DNA from: Mannheimia granulomatis
Lineage (GTDB): Bacteria > Pseudomonadota > Gammaproteobacteria > Enterobacterales > Pasteurellaceae
Direction: 5' to 3'
NCBI RefSeq assembly: GCF_013377255.1
Contig: NZ_CP016614.1
Location: forward strand, 618,001 to 682,000
Length of the DNA stretch: 64,000 nt
This document shows positions 25,399 to 34,878 of this stretch, in pieces. How positions within the stretch are numbered: the first letter of the stretch is position 1; each line of letters opens with the position of its first letter. The translations under genes were made by a program, and so were the position numbers. Under the pieces are notes generated by a model. The model did not search any database. It saw nothing but the letters and a program-made list of their open reading frames with translations, and was not told the DNA's origin.

Positions 25399-26271
25399 TC
25401 AGTGCATCACACGCTGCATATAACGCTGGCGGGATTGCTCGTCAAATGGTTGTTGATTGTCATCGTATAAGAATCCGCCGAGTGAGCCGGCTAAATGTTC
25501 GGCATTGTTAATCAGTAATTTCATATTAGCGATATCGCTACCCTCAGACGGTAATTGCATAAATAGCACTAAGCCTACAGTTGAGAAATTCGCGATATTG
25601 TTTAAATCAAAAGTACCCGGATTCATTAAATTTGCCGCACTGAAAATAGTCGGGCTGAATAAATCATCAATATGCTGATGGCGGTGGAATATCTGGTGTT
25701 CACCAAAGCGTAATCCCACTTCTTCCAAATAATGTACCACTAAATCACCGCGGAAAGGCTCATTTTGCGGGGCATAGATATAAAGTGTAACAAATGGATT
25801 TTCTTCTTGTATGGTAGCAGGTTCCACAACTTGTTCCTCTGCTGCTACTTTTGGCTCTTCAGGTAAAATTGCAGTGTTAATACTTGGATTAGCAAAATCC
25901 GGAGCATTTTGGATATGTTGTTGATTAGAAATTTGCTGACCGTAGGTACTAAATGTTGGCTCTGCATTCACTTGTGGCTCGTTCGGCAAGCTGATTTTGA
26001 TATTTTGCAGAGAACTTTCCACTTCTTGCTGGATTTGCTGTGGGGTTTCTTCCGGTACAGACATCGCTTGATATTCCTCAGGCTGAGGTTTGAGTGAAGT
26101 CGGGATATTAGCTTGAAGCCCTTGATTGGATGGTGGTACCGCAATAGGGCGGGTTGAAAACGTATTAGAGAAAATCGTAGATTTTTCACGACGGGCAGAC
26201 CATAAGCTAAAGCCGATTAATACTGCAATCAGCACACCAGCAAGAATAAAGAAAATAATATGCAGTTCCAT
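25399..26271 (-). CDS. zipA: Cell division protein ZipA
   Basis: ZipA anchors FtsZ to the inner membrane in the early divisome. The 290-residue protein has an N-terminal membrane anchor (IIFFILAGVLIAVLIGFSLW, residues 4-23), a basic stretch, a Pro/Gln/Glu-rich linker to about residue 160, and the C-terminal FtsZ-binding domain (FVTLYIYAPQNEPFRGDLVVHYLEEVGLRFGEHQIFHR and ILLFMQLP-type region). The domain order and length fit the family. Confidence 0.93.
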   Translation of the reverse strand: MELHIIFFILAGVLIAVLIGFSLWSARREKSTIFSNTFSTRPIAVPPSNQGLQANIPTSLKPQPEEYQAMSVPEETPQQIQQEVESSLQNIKISLPNEPQVNAEPTFSTYGQQISNQQHIQNAPDFANPSINTAILPEEPKVAAEEQVVEPATIQEENPFVTLYIYAPQNEPFRGDLVVHYLEEVGLRFGEHQIFHRHQHIDDLFSPTIFSAANLMNPGTFDLNNIANFSTVGLVLFMQLPSEGSDIANMKLLINNAEHLAGSLGGFLYDDNQQPFDEQSRQRYMQRVMH

Positions 26272-26381
26272 TGTGTCCTCTTTATCAAATAATCAATAAA
26301 AATTCATTTTCATGTTTGCGAAAATAATGTGCGTAGCTTACCATATTTCTGTGTAATTTTTGCAAAAAATAAGGAATGATT

Positions 26382-27263
26382 ATGTCTTCATTGTTTTCTA
26401 AGCGACAAAACCAAGTTGGATTAGGCTTTCATTATTTTATTTATGGCTGGAGATTGATGCTTCAACGTCAATTTTTACCGTTTGTGATTTTCCCTATTTT
26501 AATTAACACTGTTTTAATGGTAGGGTTGATTTGGGCGTTTTTTGCCAATATTGGAGGATTATTGGCAATGCTACTACCGGATTGGTTAGAGTGGCTTAGC
26601 TTTATACTTATTCCCTTAATTTTTCTGATGATCTTAGTCGGGTTTTATTTTGCTTTTACCACACTTGCTAATTTTGTTGCAGCCCCTTTTAATGCTTTGT
26701 TGGCAGAAAAAGTAGAGTTGCAATTAACAGGTGAACCCTTGGGGGATATGTCATTTATGGCTATGCTAAAAGATGTACCTAGAATGTTAAAGCGAGAGTG
26801 GCAAAAAATGATGTATAGCATTCCAAGATTAGTTGCCTTATTCTTGCTTGGTTTTGTGCCGGTTTTAGGGCAAACTATTGTCCCTGTGTTAGCTTTTGTG
26901 TTTAGTGCTTGGTTGATTGCTATTCAGTATTGTGACTATCCGTTTGATAACCATAAAATTAGCTTTCAGCGGATGAGAAATGCCTTATCACAATACCGTA
27001 TCCTTAACTTTACCTTTGGTGCTTTAGTAAGTTTATTTACTATGATTCCATTTGTGAATCTTGTGGTAATGCCTGTTGCGGTATGCGGAGCTGCAGCGTT
27101 ATGGGTGAAAGAGTACCGTCCGTTTTTTATCCATAATCAAACCGGTGAGTTTAACCAAGCGGATTACACATTTTCGAAAGCGGGTACTACCGCAGTTAGC
27201 ACAGAAACCCGTTCGGGTGAGGTTAGCCGAGAAGTAAGAAAGGGCGATATAACGGAAAAATAG
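26382..27263 (+). CDS. cysZ: Sulfate transporter CysZ
   Basis: CysZ is an inner-membrane sulfate importer feeding cysteine synthesis. The 293-residue protein has GFHYFIYGWRLMLQRQFLPFVIFPI at the N-terminus, several long hydrophobic helices, and NFVAAPFNALLAEKVE near residue 103, all family features. The tail from about residue 258 is hydrophilic and longer than in E. coli (253 residues). I choose the ATG at 26382 because AAGGA stands 6 bases before it; the ATG at 26376 would be too close. Confidence 0.9.
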   Translation: MSSLFSKRQNQVGLGFHYFIYGWRLMLQRQFLPFVIFPILINTVLMVGLIWAFFANIGGLLAMLLPDWLEWLSFILIPLIFLMILVGFYFAFTTLANFVAAPFNALLAEKVELQLTGEPLGDMSFMAMLKDVPRMLKREWQKMMYSIPRLVALFLLGFVPVLGQTIVPVLAFVFSAWLIAIQYCDYPFDNHKISFQRMRNALSQYRILNFTFGALVSLFTMIPFVNLVVMPVAVCGAAALWVKEYRPFFIHNQTGEFNQADYTFSKAGTTAVSTETRSGEVSREVRKGDITEK

Positions 27264-27310
27264 GAAACGTAATTTTTATATTTCAAATTAAAATGGTATA
27301 TAGAAATAAG

Positions 27311-27345
27311 AAAACCCGGTTTTTACCGGGTTTTCTATTTTTTCA
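27311..27345. terminator. Bidirectional terminator between cysZ and the autotransporter gene
   Basis: AAAACCCGGT-TTTT-ACCGGGTTTT is a 10-bp perfect stem flanked by A- and T-runs, well placed to end both convergent transcripts. Confidence 0.92.
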
Positions 27346-27372
27346 GTGATATTAACTAGATATCTAAAGCCA

Positions 27373-30300
27373 TTACCACTGGTAACCCATGCCTAGGCTA
27401 CCACCGAAGTCGCCACGAGTATTGCTGTTTCCGGTCACTTTCCAGATAACTTTACCATTATCTGAGATACGAGAATAACCAACAGCGATTGCAGCTTCAT
27501 TACGGTATGTGCCACCAGATGTAGCTAGCATGCTTTTACCCGGTAAATATGCTTGTGGTAAGCCTGCTGTAGCAGTTGCACCGGCAATTCCCGCGCGTAA
27601 GCGTTTATCGGTTCTATTGATTTTGGCGTCAATATTGTTGATCTTATTGTTAATATTTTGCTCAGATGCTCTTAATTGGCTAACATTAACTGCATCAGTA
27701 TCTGCTGTACCGGCTTTAACATTCGTGATTTTATTTCCGGCCGCATTAATACCTGATTTAGTTACACTTGGACCACCGGCAATAGTTAACCCGTTGTTAT
27801 CAATAGTAGTATCTCCGGCTTTAACTGTATCGGCAGTTACTGTTTTTGCTGTGACAGAATTAACTTTAATATCTTTAGCTAATTTAACCGTTAATGTGCC
27901 ATTACCGTCTGACACAACGCCGATATTATTATCAGTTAGTTGTGCTTCACTAGACACACCACCTTTTACCGTAACAGTAGAGCCTAATTTACGTTTAGAA
28001 GCGGTGCCACTATCACCAGCAAATGTTAATGGACTGGTTACCGCATCATTTAATGCAGTAATTGCATCCCCTACATTATTAACCGTTTTACTTGCTTCGG
28101 CAGCAGGTGCTCCATTTACCACAGTATAACTTGGTGCTGAGACTGTGCCGTCAGTATTGACAGTTGAACCACCACCTAAAGCATTGGCAACAGAACTTGC
28201 AGTAGCATAAAGTTGGCTACCGTTAACAGCATCTTTTGAGACAGGTGAAATATCACCATCAGCTACGTTAGTTACTTTTAATTTGCCTGCATCGACACCT
28301 GTTGTTGTAACACTTGGGCCATTAGTAATGGTTAAGCCGTTGTTGTTTAGTTTTGAATTGCCAACAGTCACAGAGCCGGCAGGAGTTAAATCAATGTCTT
28401 TGGCTAATTTAACTGTTAATGTATTAGCATCTGTTGCCACTACACCGATATTATTATCAGTTAATTTATCTGCATCGGCACCGCCTTTAACGTTCAGAGA
28501 ATCACCTAATTTACGAGCAATTGCAGTTCCTGCATCATCCACAAAAGTAAGAGTACCATTGCTTAACTCATCTACTTTAGTATTTAAACTATCAATTTCG
28601 GTATAAGCTGCATAAAGTTGTGAACCGTTGATAGCATCGGTTGACGAGTCTGAAATACGACCTGCTGCTACATTAGTTAAAGTACGTTCATTGCCTACAG
28701 AACCAATACTTACAGTTGAGCTTGGTGTAGTACCTGCAAATGTGTATGTATTGCCGTTTAGAGTTGCACTTTTTGTTGCAACTGCAGCTGCTGTTTCAGA
28801 GTTAGTACCTAATGCAACAGAACCTTGATGTGTTGCTTTTGCATTTTGACCAAGAGCCACAGCACCGGTTGCTGTTGCTTGTGATGAAACACCTAATGCA
28901 ACAGAAGCCGCACCGGCAGCATTTGCACTGTTACCTAAAGCAATAGCCGAGCCACCTGCAGCATTGGCATTTCTACCCACAGCAGTTGACCACATTCCAC
29001 CTGCATTGGCAGAGTTACCTAAAGCGGTTGACTGTGTGCCCGCAGCATTTGCGTTATAACCTGCTGCAAGAGAGCCAGCACCGGTTGAACTTGCTTCATA
29101 ACCTACAGCGGTTGAATTTTCACCGGTCGCTTCAGATTTAGCACCTAATGCGGTTGCTCGGGCAGCTGTTGCTGTTGAAGCTGTACCAATAGCTGTTGAG
29201 GTATCGCCATTTGCATTGGCTGCAGAACCAACTGCTAAGGCATTTGTTGCGCTTGCATTAGCATTGTAGCCTACAGAAGTTGCATTCATACCATCAGCTG
29301 TTGCGCGAGGACCAACCGCAGTTGTACGTTCACCGTTCGCTTTTGCTTCTGAACCTAAAGCAGTTGCAAGATCACCATTAGCACTTGTTGCAACACCAAC
29401 AGCCATTGAGTTAACGCCGCTAGAGCCTGTGTTATCATAGTTAGCACGTTGAATACCGTCATCTGAAATACTGACGTAATGAGTTGCGAATTTGCTGATT
29501 GCTTGTTTGAGCTGACTGACATTGACCGCATCAGTATCTGCATCGCCTGCGGCAACATTGATGATTTTATTGCCACCATTATCTAATCCGGATTTAGTAA
29601 GGCTTACCGGTTTACCGGCCGCACCATTAGCAATGGTTACACCTGCATTATTAACAACTGTATCACCTGTTGTTAATGAACCATTAGTTCCTAAGTCAAC
29701 GTTTTCTGCTAATTTAATAGTTAAAGTATCGGTACCATCAGCCACAACACCAATATTATTCTCGGTTAATGTGCCTTTATAGCCACCTTTGATATTAACT
29801 GTTGAACCTAAACGACGCTCAAAATTAGTTCCTGTATCACCGGCAAAGGTTAACGGGCTGATTACCGCAGTGTTTAATGCACTTAGTGCTGCAGAAACAT
29901 TATTGTATGTTCCTTGCTTGCCTTCTTTATCTGCATCTGGTGTGCCACTCACTAAAGTGTAAGTTGGGAAAGTGATATTTCCATTTTCAGTAACAGTTGC
30001 TCCGCCACCTAAGATATTAGCGGTTGTTGTAGCAACATTGCCTATAGCTTGTTGGGTTAAGTATAGTTGTGAGCCATTGATTGCATCGGTAGATGTTAAA
30101 GAAATACGACCTGCAGCTACATTCGTGATGGTTCTTTCTTTGCCTTCCGCACCAATACTTACTGTTGCAATCGGTGCAGTGCCTGCGAACCCACTATAAG
30201 TAATTCCATTTACAGTTGCTGTTGTTGTCGGTACGGCTGCGGCGGTCACAGAATTGCTGCCTAGTGCAACTGCATCAGTCTGCTCAGCTGTTGCATTTCG

Positions 30301-31518
30301 CCCAATTGCAATAGTATTAAAACCGGAAGCATTAGTTGAATCACCAATTGCAATAGTACGTTGGTTTGTTGCTTTAGAGCTTACCCCAAGTGCTACTGAA
30401 GCCGCACCTGAAGCCGTTGCACGGTTACCTAAAGCGGTTGCGGAACCGCCGCTTGCATTAGCTTCACGACCAAATGCAGAGTCATAGTCTTTAATTGCAT
30501 TTGAATTTGTACCGACAGCTGTGGTTAAAAGAGCAGTTGCATTTGCATAGTAACCTAATGCAGTTGAGCCATGGCCGGATGTTCTTGCTTCATAACCAAC
30601 TGCTGTTGAGTTATCGCCTGTTGCTTTAGATTTTGAACCTAATGCAGTTGAGTGAATTGCAGAAGCATTTGCATCAGCACCATAAGCAGAACTTACAATA
30701 CCGGTTGCTTTTGCATGGCTACCAACAGCGGTGGCTTTGCCTGTATCAGACGTTACTGCTGCAGGATCGGTAGTTTTATAAGAGGTTAGTCCATTTGCCA
30801 GAGCAGAATTACCGATAGCGATATTATTCTCACTAGTTACATCTGCCTTTGGTCCTGCTACTTTTGCATTCGCATAGGTACCAATGGCAATATTATGGCT
30901 GCCACTTGTGCCATCACCCGCAGCATTACCAATAGAAATCGTATTATTACCTGTTAAGTTAGAGCCGGCTGAATAACCCACTCCAATGTTGTATTCTGTT
31001 GTAGTAGTGTGGTTTAAACCAGCATTATCACCTACAAATACTTCGCGAAAACCGGTTGCAGAAGCATTGTAACCTACCGCAACAGAGCGTTTATCAGCAC
31101 TTGCTTGCCCACCAACTGCGGTTGCAGCGAAACTAGCGTTAGCAAGACCACCTAGTGCTGTTGAAAGATCGGCTTTGGCTGTTGCATTATAACCTATCGC
31201 AGTTGAAAATTTGCCGGTGTGTCCTTCCAAGCCTGTTATTGTAGGTGCTACAGTTGATTCCACTTTAGAACCTTCACCAATTGCGATCGAATTTTGTGGA
31301 GTATTATTATCTGGCACAGTTCCATATTTTGGTTCGTAAGTTGCCGCACTCGCAAAACCCGCTGAAAGCGCAAGGCTTAATGCACTAAGTTTAATCACAT
31401 TAGTGGCTGAAGGTGTTGTTTTGTTTGCTTTTGATTTTGTCGCGTTTCTGGATAATTCCGAAACAACCATCCAAGTACGTTTAGCGTGATTCCAAACTAC
31501 ACGATAAATTTTATTCAT
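27373..31518 (-). CDS. Trimeric autotransporter adhesin (YadA/Hia family)
   Basis: A 1381-residue type Vc autotransporter forming surface trimers that bind host matrix or cells. It begins with an extended signal peptide (MNKIYRVVWNHAKRTWMVVSE, cut near residue 58). Two large head blocks of YadA-like 14-16-residue repeats (motifs such as AVGYNA, TALG, ATGENSTAVGYE) lie near 75-425 and 690-900. Each is followed by a neck with DAINGSQLY (near 483 and 966) and a stalk. A third GSQLY is near 1103, then DTDAVNVSQLR near 1276, and the C-terminal membrane anchor (last about 90 residues, LRAGIAGATATAGLPQAY onward) ends in GMGYQW. Internal duplication makes recombination and size variation likely. Confidence 0.95.
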   Translation of the reverse strand: MNKIYRVVWNHAKRTWMVVSELSRNATKSKANKTTPSATNVIKLSALSLALSAGFASAATYEPKYGTVPDNNTPQNSIAIGEGSKVESTVAPTITGLEGHTGKFSTAIGYNATAKADLSTALGGLANASFAATAVGGQASADKRSVAVGYNASATGFREVFVGDNAGLNHTTTTEYNIGVGYSAGSNLTGNNTISIGNAAGDGTSGSHNIAIGTYANAKVAGPKADVTSENNIAIGNSALANGLTSYKTTDPAAVTSDTGKATAVGSHAKATGIVSSAYGADANASAIHSTALGSKSKATGDNSTAVGYEARTSGHGSTALGYYANATALLTTAVGTNSNAIKDYDSAFGREANASGGSATALGNRATASGAASVALGVSSKATNQRTIAIGDSTNASGFNTIAIGRNATAEQTDAVALGSNSVTAAAVPTTTATVNGITYSGFAGTAPIATVSIGAEGKERTITNVAAGRISLTSTDAINGSQLYLTQQAIGNVATTTANILGGGATVTENGNITFPTYTLVSGTPDADKEGKQGTYNNVSAALSALNTAVISPLTFAGDTGTNFERRLGSTVNIKGGYKGTLTENNIGVVADGTDTLTIKLAENVDLGTNGSLTTGDTVVNNAGVTIANGAAGKPVSLTKSGLDNGGNKIINVAAGDADTDAVNVSQLKQAISKFATHYVSISDDGIQRANYDNTGSSGVNSMAVGVATSANGDLATALGSEAKANGERTTAVGPRATADGMNATSVGYNANASATNALAVGSAANANGDTSTAIGTASTATAARATALGAKSEATGENSTAVGYEASSTGAGSLAAGYNANAAGTQSTALGNSANAGGMWSTAVGRNANAAGGSAIALGNSANAAGAASVALGVSSQATATGAVALGQNAKATHQGSVALGTNSETAAAVATKSATLNGNTYTFAGTTPSSTVSIGSVGNERTLTNVAAGRISDSSTDAINGSQLYAAYTEIDSLNTKVDELSNGTLTFVDDAGTAIARKLGDSLNVKGGADADKLTDNNIGVVATDANTLTVKLAKDIDLTPAGSVTVGNSKLNNNGLTITNGPSVTTTGVDAGKLKVTNVADGDISPVSKDAVNGSQLYATASSVANALGGGSTVNTDGTVSAPSYTVVNGAPAAEASKTVNNVGDAITALNDAVTSPLTFAGDSGTASKRKLGSTVTVKGGVSSEAQLTDNNIGVVSDGNGTLTVKLAKDIKVNSVTAKTVTADTVKAGDTTIDNNGLTIAGGPSVTKSGINAAGNKITNVKAGTADTDAVNVSQLRASEQNINNKINNIDAKINRTDKRLRAGIAGATATAGLPQAYLPGKSMLATSGGTYRNEAAIAVGYSRISDNGKVIWKVTGNSNTRGDFGGSLGMGYQW

Positions 31519-31773
31519 AAACCATTCCTTTTATTTATGTTAATTAGTAAGTATGAAGGCTACATCTATTAATTTATAAAATAGATTCGAAAAAAGTATA
31601 AAATCAGGATTTTATGGTGTAAATAGGTGGTATTTTGTTAGTTTTTTTAGGGGGATTTATGAGAAGAGTTATTAAAATCATACCATTTTGTTACACATGG
31701 TATCCTTATTTTGATTTTTCATTTTTTATACATTAGAATTTGGAAAGAATGGTTCACTTTATCTGGAGGAAAA

Positions 31774-32511
31774 ATGAGCGGTACATCGATTTTAGTTAAG
31801 CTAAAACAAGAATTTTTAACTGGTTGGACCAGATTTGAGGCAGGTTGGTTGCTCACTTTTCTTGCGATCCAAATCGGAATTTTCATTTATCAGCCCGATA
31901 CGTGGATTGCAACCATTGCAGCAATTACCGGTATTTTATGTGTGGTCTTTGTGGGTAAAGGTAAAATCAGCAACTATTTGTTCGGTTTAATTTCCGTTTC
32001 ATTATATGCTTACATTTCCTATACCTTTAATTTGTATGGCGAAATGATGTTGAATTTATTCGTTTATGTGCCGGTGCAGTTTATTGGCTTTTATTTTTGG
32101 CGTAAGAATATGACCCGTGAAAATACAGTGAACAATGCCGGTGCTGAAGAGGTTATTGCTAAGTCATTAACCGCTAAACAATGGCTAATTGTAATATTTT
32201 CTGCCATTGTTGGAACTGTTCTTTATATTGAATTATTAAAATATTTAGGGAGTGCATTAGCAGTACTTGATGGAGCAACTGTTGTAATTTCCATCGTTGC
32301 ACAAATTTTGATGGTACTGAGATACCGTGAACAATGGGCATTATGGATTATTGTCAATATTATGACTATTTCGTTATGGGCAGCAATGTACTTCCAAAAT
32401 GGGGAAACCAGCTTACCGTTATTAGTGATGTATATAATGTATTTATGTAACTCAATTTACGGCTACTACAACTGGATTAAACTTTCCCGCAACCATCAAC
32501 AGCTTGCTTAA
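31774..32511 (+). CDS. pnuC: Nicotinamide riboside transporter PnuC
   Basis: PnuC imports nicotinamide riboside, the usable form of the V-factor (NAD) in Pasteurellaceae. The 245-residue protein has about seven membrane segments and the family motifs FLAIQIGIFIYQPDTWIATIAAITGILCVVFVGKGKISNYLFG and QFIGFYFWRKNM, with C-terminal YLCNSIYGYYNWIKL. I start at the ATG at 31774, preceded by GGAGGAAAA; an upstream ATG at 31711 lacks this. It is a single gene ended by a USS hairpin. Confidence 0.93.
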   Translation: MSGTSILVKLKQEFLTGWTRFEAGWLLTFLAIQIGIFIYQPDTWIATIAAITGILCVVFVGKGKISNYLFGLISVSLYAYISYTFNLYGEMMLNLFVYVPVQFIGFYFWRKNMTRENTVNNAGAEEVIAKSLTAKQWLIVIFSAIVGTVLYIELLKYLGSALAVLDGATVVISIVAQILMVLRYREQWALWIIVNIMTISLWAAMYFQNGETSLPLLVMYIMYLCNSIYGYYNWIKLSRNHQQLA

Positions 32512-32518
32512 CATAAGC

Positions 32519-32565
32519 ACAAGCGGTTGGATTTTGTCATTTTTTTGCAAAATCCGACCGCTTGT
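32519..32565. terminator. Inverted-USS terminator between pnuC and purD
   Basis: ACAAGCGGT-T-GGATTTTG (32519-32536) pairs with CAAAATCC-G-ACCGCTTGT (32548-32565) around a T-rich loop. The arms are inverted uptake signals with their AT tails. It separates convergent genes and would work in both directions. Confidence 0.8.
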
Positions 32566-32621
32566 TATTTATATTATCTTCTTTTAATTTCGTAGCACTG
32601 CCTTGCTTGGGTTTTTTGCGA

Positions 32622-33908
32622 TTACTTCGCCTGTTCTCTGGCAACTGCTCGATAGCCAATATCTCGGCGGTAAAATTTTCCTTGCCATTGGATTTGCTCA
32701 GCAAGGTTTAAGGCCTGTTGTTGAGCTTCAAACACAGTGTTGCCAAGAGCAGTAGCACAAAGCACTCGACCGCCATTAGTGAGCAATTTGCCGTCTTTTT
32801 GTTCCACGCCGGCTAAAAATACTTTTTGGTTTGGCGTGGCTGCCGGAATGCCACTAATTTCATCGCCTTTTCGGTAATAGCCCGGGTAGCCTTCCGCTGC
32901 AAGTACGATGCCAAGGGCGGCTTGTTCGCACCATTTTGATTCGATAGTATCTAATTTGCCCTCGCACGCTTTTAAGCAGTGTTCAACTAAGTCTGATTCT
33001 AAACGCATCATAATCGGTTGGGTTTCCGGATCGCCAAAGCGGCAGTTAAATTCAATCACTTTCGGCTGACCGTTTGGCATAATCATTAAGCCTGCGTATA
33101 AGAAACCCGTGTATGGATTGTTTTCACTTGCCATACCACGCACGGTCGGGTAAATAATTTCGTCCATTACACGGTTGTGGATTTCTTGAGTTACCACAGG
33201 AGCAGGAGAATACGCTCCCATTCCACCGGTGTTTAAGCCTTGATCACCTTCACTCACGCGTTTATGGTCTTGTGAGGTGGCCATTGGTTCGATATTTTTA
33301 CCGTCCACCATCACGATAAAGCTGGCTTCTTCGCCATCTAAAAATTCTTCGATCACCACACGGCTACCGGCTTCACCAAAGGCATTGCCTGAAAGCATAT
33401 CACACACTGCATTTTCTGCTTCTTGTAAGGTCGTTGCTACAATGACTCCTTTACCTGCGGCTAAACCATCGGCTTTAATCACAATAGGAACGCCTTTTTC
33501 TTTTAAGTAGGCGAGGGCAGGCTCGATTTCAGTGAAGTTTTGGTATTCTGCGGTTGGGATATTATGGCGAGCCAAAAAATCTTTAGTAAAGGCTTTTGAG
33601 CCTTCTAATTGTGAGGCTGCTTGTGTTGGACCAAAAATTTTTAATCCATTGGCTCGAAAAACATCTACTACACCCAATACTAAGGGAGCTTCCGGACCGA
33701 CGATAGTCAAACCAACATTATTTTCTTTAGCAAATGCAACTAAGGCATTTAAATCTGTGCCTGAAATAGACACGTTTTCAATGTCTTTTTCTGCTGCTGT
33801 GCCGGCATTGCCCGGTGCAACGAAGACTTTGTCTGCTAATGGAGATTGACGTATTTTCCAAGCAAGAGCATGTTCACGCCCACCGTTGCCAATAATTAAA
33901 ATATTCAT
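32622..33908 (-). CDS. purD: Phosphoribosylamine-glycine ligase
   Basis: PurD joins phosphoribosylamine and glycine to form GAR, the substrate of PurN encoded elsewhere in the window. The 428-residue protein has the N-terminal ILIIGNGGREHALAW, the ATP-grasp core KADGLAAGKGV near residue 144, and GGMGAYSPAPVV near 227. I use the ATG at 33908 preceded by AAGGAATT; a longer start at 33938 would run into the PurR box. E. coli purD follows purH; here it stands alone. Confidence 0.97.
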   Translation of the reverse strand: MNILIIGNGGREHALAWKIRQSPLADKVFVAPGNAGTAAEKDIENVSISGTDLNALVAFAKENNVGLTIVGPEAPLVLGVVDVFRANGLKIFGPTQAASQLEGSKAFTKDFLARHNIPTAEYQNFTEIEPALAYLKEKGVPIVIKADGLAAGKGVIVATTLQEAENAVCDMLSGNAFGEAGSRVVIEEFLDGEEASFIVMVDGKNIEPMATSQDHKRVSEGDQGLNTGGMGAYSPAPVVTQEIHNRVMDEIIYPTVRGMASENNPYTGFLYAGLMIMPNGQPKVIEFNCRFGDPETQPIMMRLESDLVEHCLKACEGKLDTIESKWCEQAALGIVLAAEGYPGYYRKGDEISGIPAATPNQKVFLAGVEQKDGKLLTNGGRVLCATALGNTVFEAQQQALNLAEQIQWQGKFYRRDIGYRAVAREQAK

Positions 33909-33932
33909 TTGAATTCCTTGATGAAATGAGTT

Positions 33933-33948
33933 AAGCAAACGTTTGCGC
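33933..33948 (-). promoter_or_regulatory. PurR operator of purD
   Basis: AAGCAAACGTTTGCGC matches 14 of 16 bases of the E. coli consensus ACGCAAACGTTTGCGT. It lies just after a minus-strand TACAAT -10 element (33951-33956, with TTTATT 17 bases further upstream), a position suited to repression by PurR with guanine or hypoxanthine. Confidence 0.87.
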
Positions 33949-34034
33949 GTATTGTACTTGATTATTTAATACAAATAAACCTTAAAACAAGCGGTCGTTT
34001 TTACATGATTTTTTGCACATTTGCTAATTGTTGC

Positions 34035-34062
34035 TTGCAAAATATGCTTTTTTCAGTATAAT
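34035..34062 (+). promoter_or_regulatory. Promoter of the rpsF operon
   Basis: TTGCAA (34035-34040), a 16-bp spacer and TATAAT (34057-34062) are followed by CCGCCG. The leader to the rpsF start is about 85 bases. Confidence 0.75.
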
Positions 34063-34067
34063 TCCGC

Positions 34068-34154
34068 CGTTCAGTCACATCCGTTTTTTAATCCTTGCTT
34101 CCACAAGTTGGTGACTGGCTAGAGTTGGAGGCTGCTAACCCGTAAGGATAGTCA
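34068..34154 (+). promoter_or_regulatory. rpsF 5' leader, possible S6:S18 autoregulatory RNA
   Basis: The leader contains GTGACTGGCTAGAGTTGGAGGCTGCTAACCCGTAAGG just before the start, with a short stem (GTTGG/CTAAC) next to CCCG. Many bacteria have an S6:S18-binding leader here that mimics 16S helix 22 with a conserved CCG. The match is suggestive by position and motif only; I could not fold or align it. Confidence 0.4.
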
Positions 34155-34529
34155 ATGCGTCACTACGAAATCGTTTTTATGGTTCACCCGGACCAAAGCG
34201 AACAAGTACCGGCAATGATTGAGCGTTACACAGCATCTGTTAAAGAAGCTGGCGGTCAAGTTCATCGCTTAGAAGATTGGGGTCGTCGTCAATTAGCATA
34301 CCCAATCAACAAACTTCACAAAGCACACTATGTGTTAATGAATGTAGAAGCACCTCAAAGTGTAATCGACGAGTTAGAAACTAACTTCCGTTATAACGAT
34401 GCAGTTCTTCGTAACTTAATCGTTCACACTAAAGCTGCAGTAACTGAAGCTTCACCAATGGCGAAAGCGAAAGAAAGCAAAGTTGCTGAAGCGGTAGCTG
34501 AAGTTGAATCAGAGGAAGCAGGCGAGTAA
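34155..34529 (+). CDS. rpsF: 30S ribosomal protein S6
   Basis: S6 binds 16S rRNA together with S18 in the platform of the small subunit. The 124-residue protein opens MRHYEIVFMVHPDQSEQVP and has the conserved EDWGRRQLAYPINKLHKAHYVLMN near residue 41. The C-terminal tail is acidic and repetitive (AKAKESKVAEAVAEVESEEAGE), as in E. coli, where it is the target of glutamate addition by RimK. It leads the operon rpsF-priB-rpsR-rplI. Confidence 0.98.
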   Translation: MRHYEIVFMVHPDQSEQVPAMIERYTASVKEAGGQVHRLEDWGRRQLAYPINKLHKAHYVLMNVEAPQSVIDELETNFRYNDAVLRNLIVHTKAAVTEASPMAKAKESKVAEAVAEVESEEAGE

Positions 34530-34878
34530 TTCGCCGATTGATAACTGTTTAATCTTAAGCGGCAAAGTTGCCAGCTTAGTTAAACAGAGCCTAAGCCCGC
34601 TAGGGATTCCGAATTACAGTTTTTGGTTAGAACATCGTTCAAGTCAAATAGAAGTTAATTTAGAACGCCAAGCGTGGTGCAAAATCCAAGTGGTTTTGAG
34701 TGGCAATCAATTTAGTTATTTAACCCAACAAATTAAGCTCGGTGAGAGAGTGAGAATCAAAGGTTTTATCCATACTCACAAAGACTACAACGGTTTAAAC
34801 CAATTAGTTTTACACACCGAACAAATTGAATTTATAGATCAGGAGAAGCCAAATGGCACGTTATTTCCGTCGTCGTAA
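34504..34878 (+). CDS. priB: Primosomal replication protein N (PriB)
   Basis: PriB is a single-stranded-DNA-binding OB-fold protein of the PriA-dependent replication restart primosome. Core matches are LGIPNYSFWLEHRSSQ, RQAWCKIQVVLSGNQ, GERVRIKGFIHTHKDYNGLNQLVLH and EQIEFID. No ATG is available: the frame offers a TTG at 34504 inside rpsF, which I list, or an ATT at 34537 whose codon aligns with Met1 of E. coli PriB (IDNCLILSG against MTNRLVLSG). Neither has a good ribosome site. It overlaps rpsR by 26 bases. Confidence 0.88.
   Translation: MNQRKQASNSPIDNCLILSGKVASLVKQSLSPLGIPNYSFWLEHRSSQIEVNLERQAWCKIQVVLSGNQFSYLTQQIKLGERVRIKGFIHTHKDYNGLNQLVLHTEQIEFIDQEKPNGTLFPSS

Noticed and set aside
27509..30487. 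Long plus-strand ORFs opposite the autotransporter gene
   Set aside because: They are shadows of the repetitive Ala/Val-rich coding frame; they have no ribosome sites and no known family.
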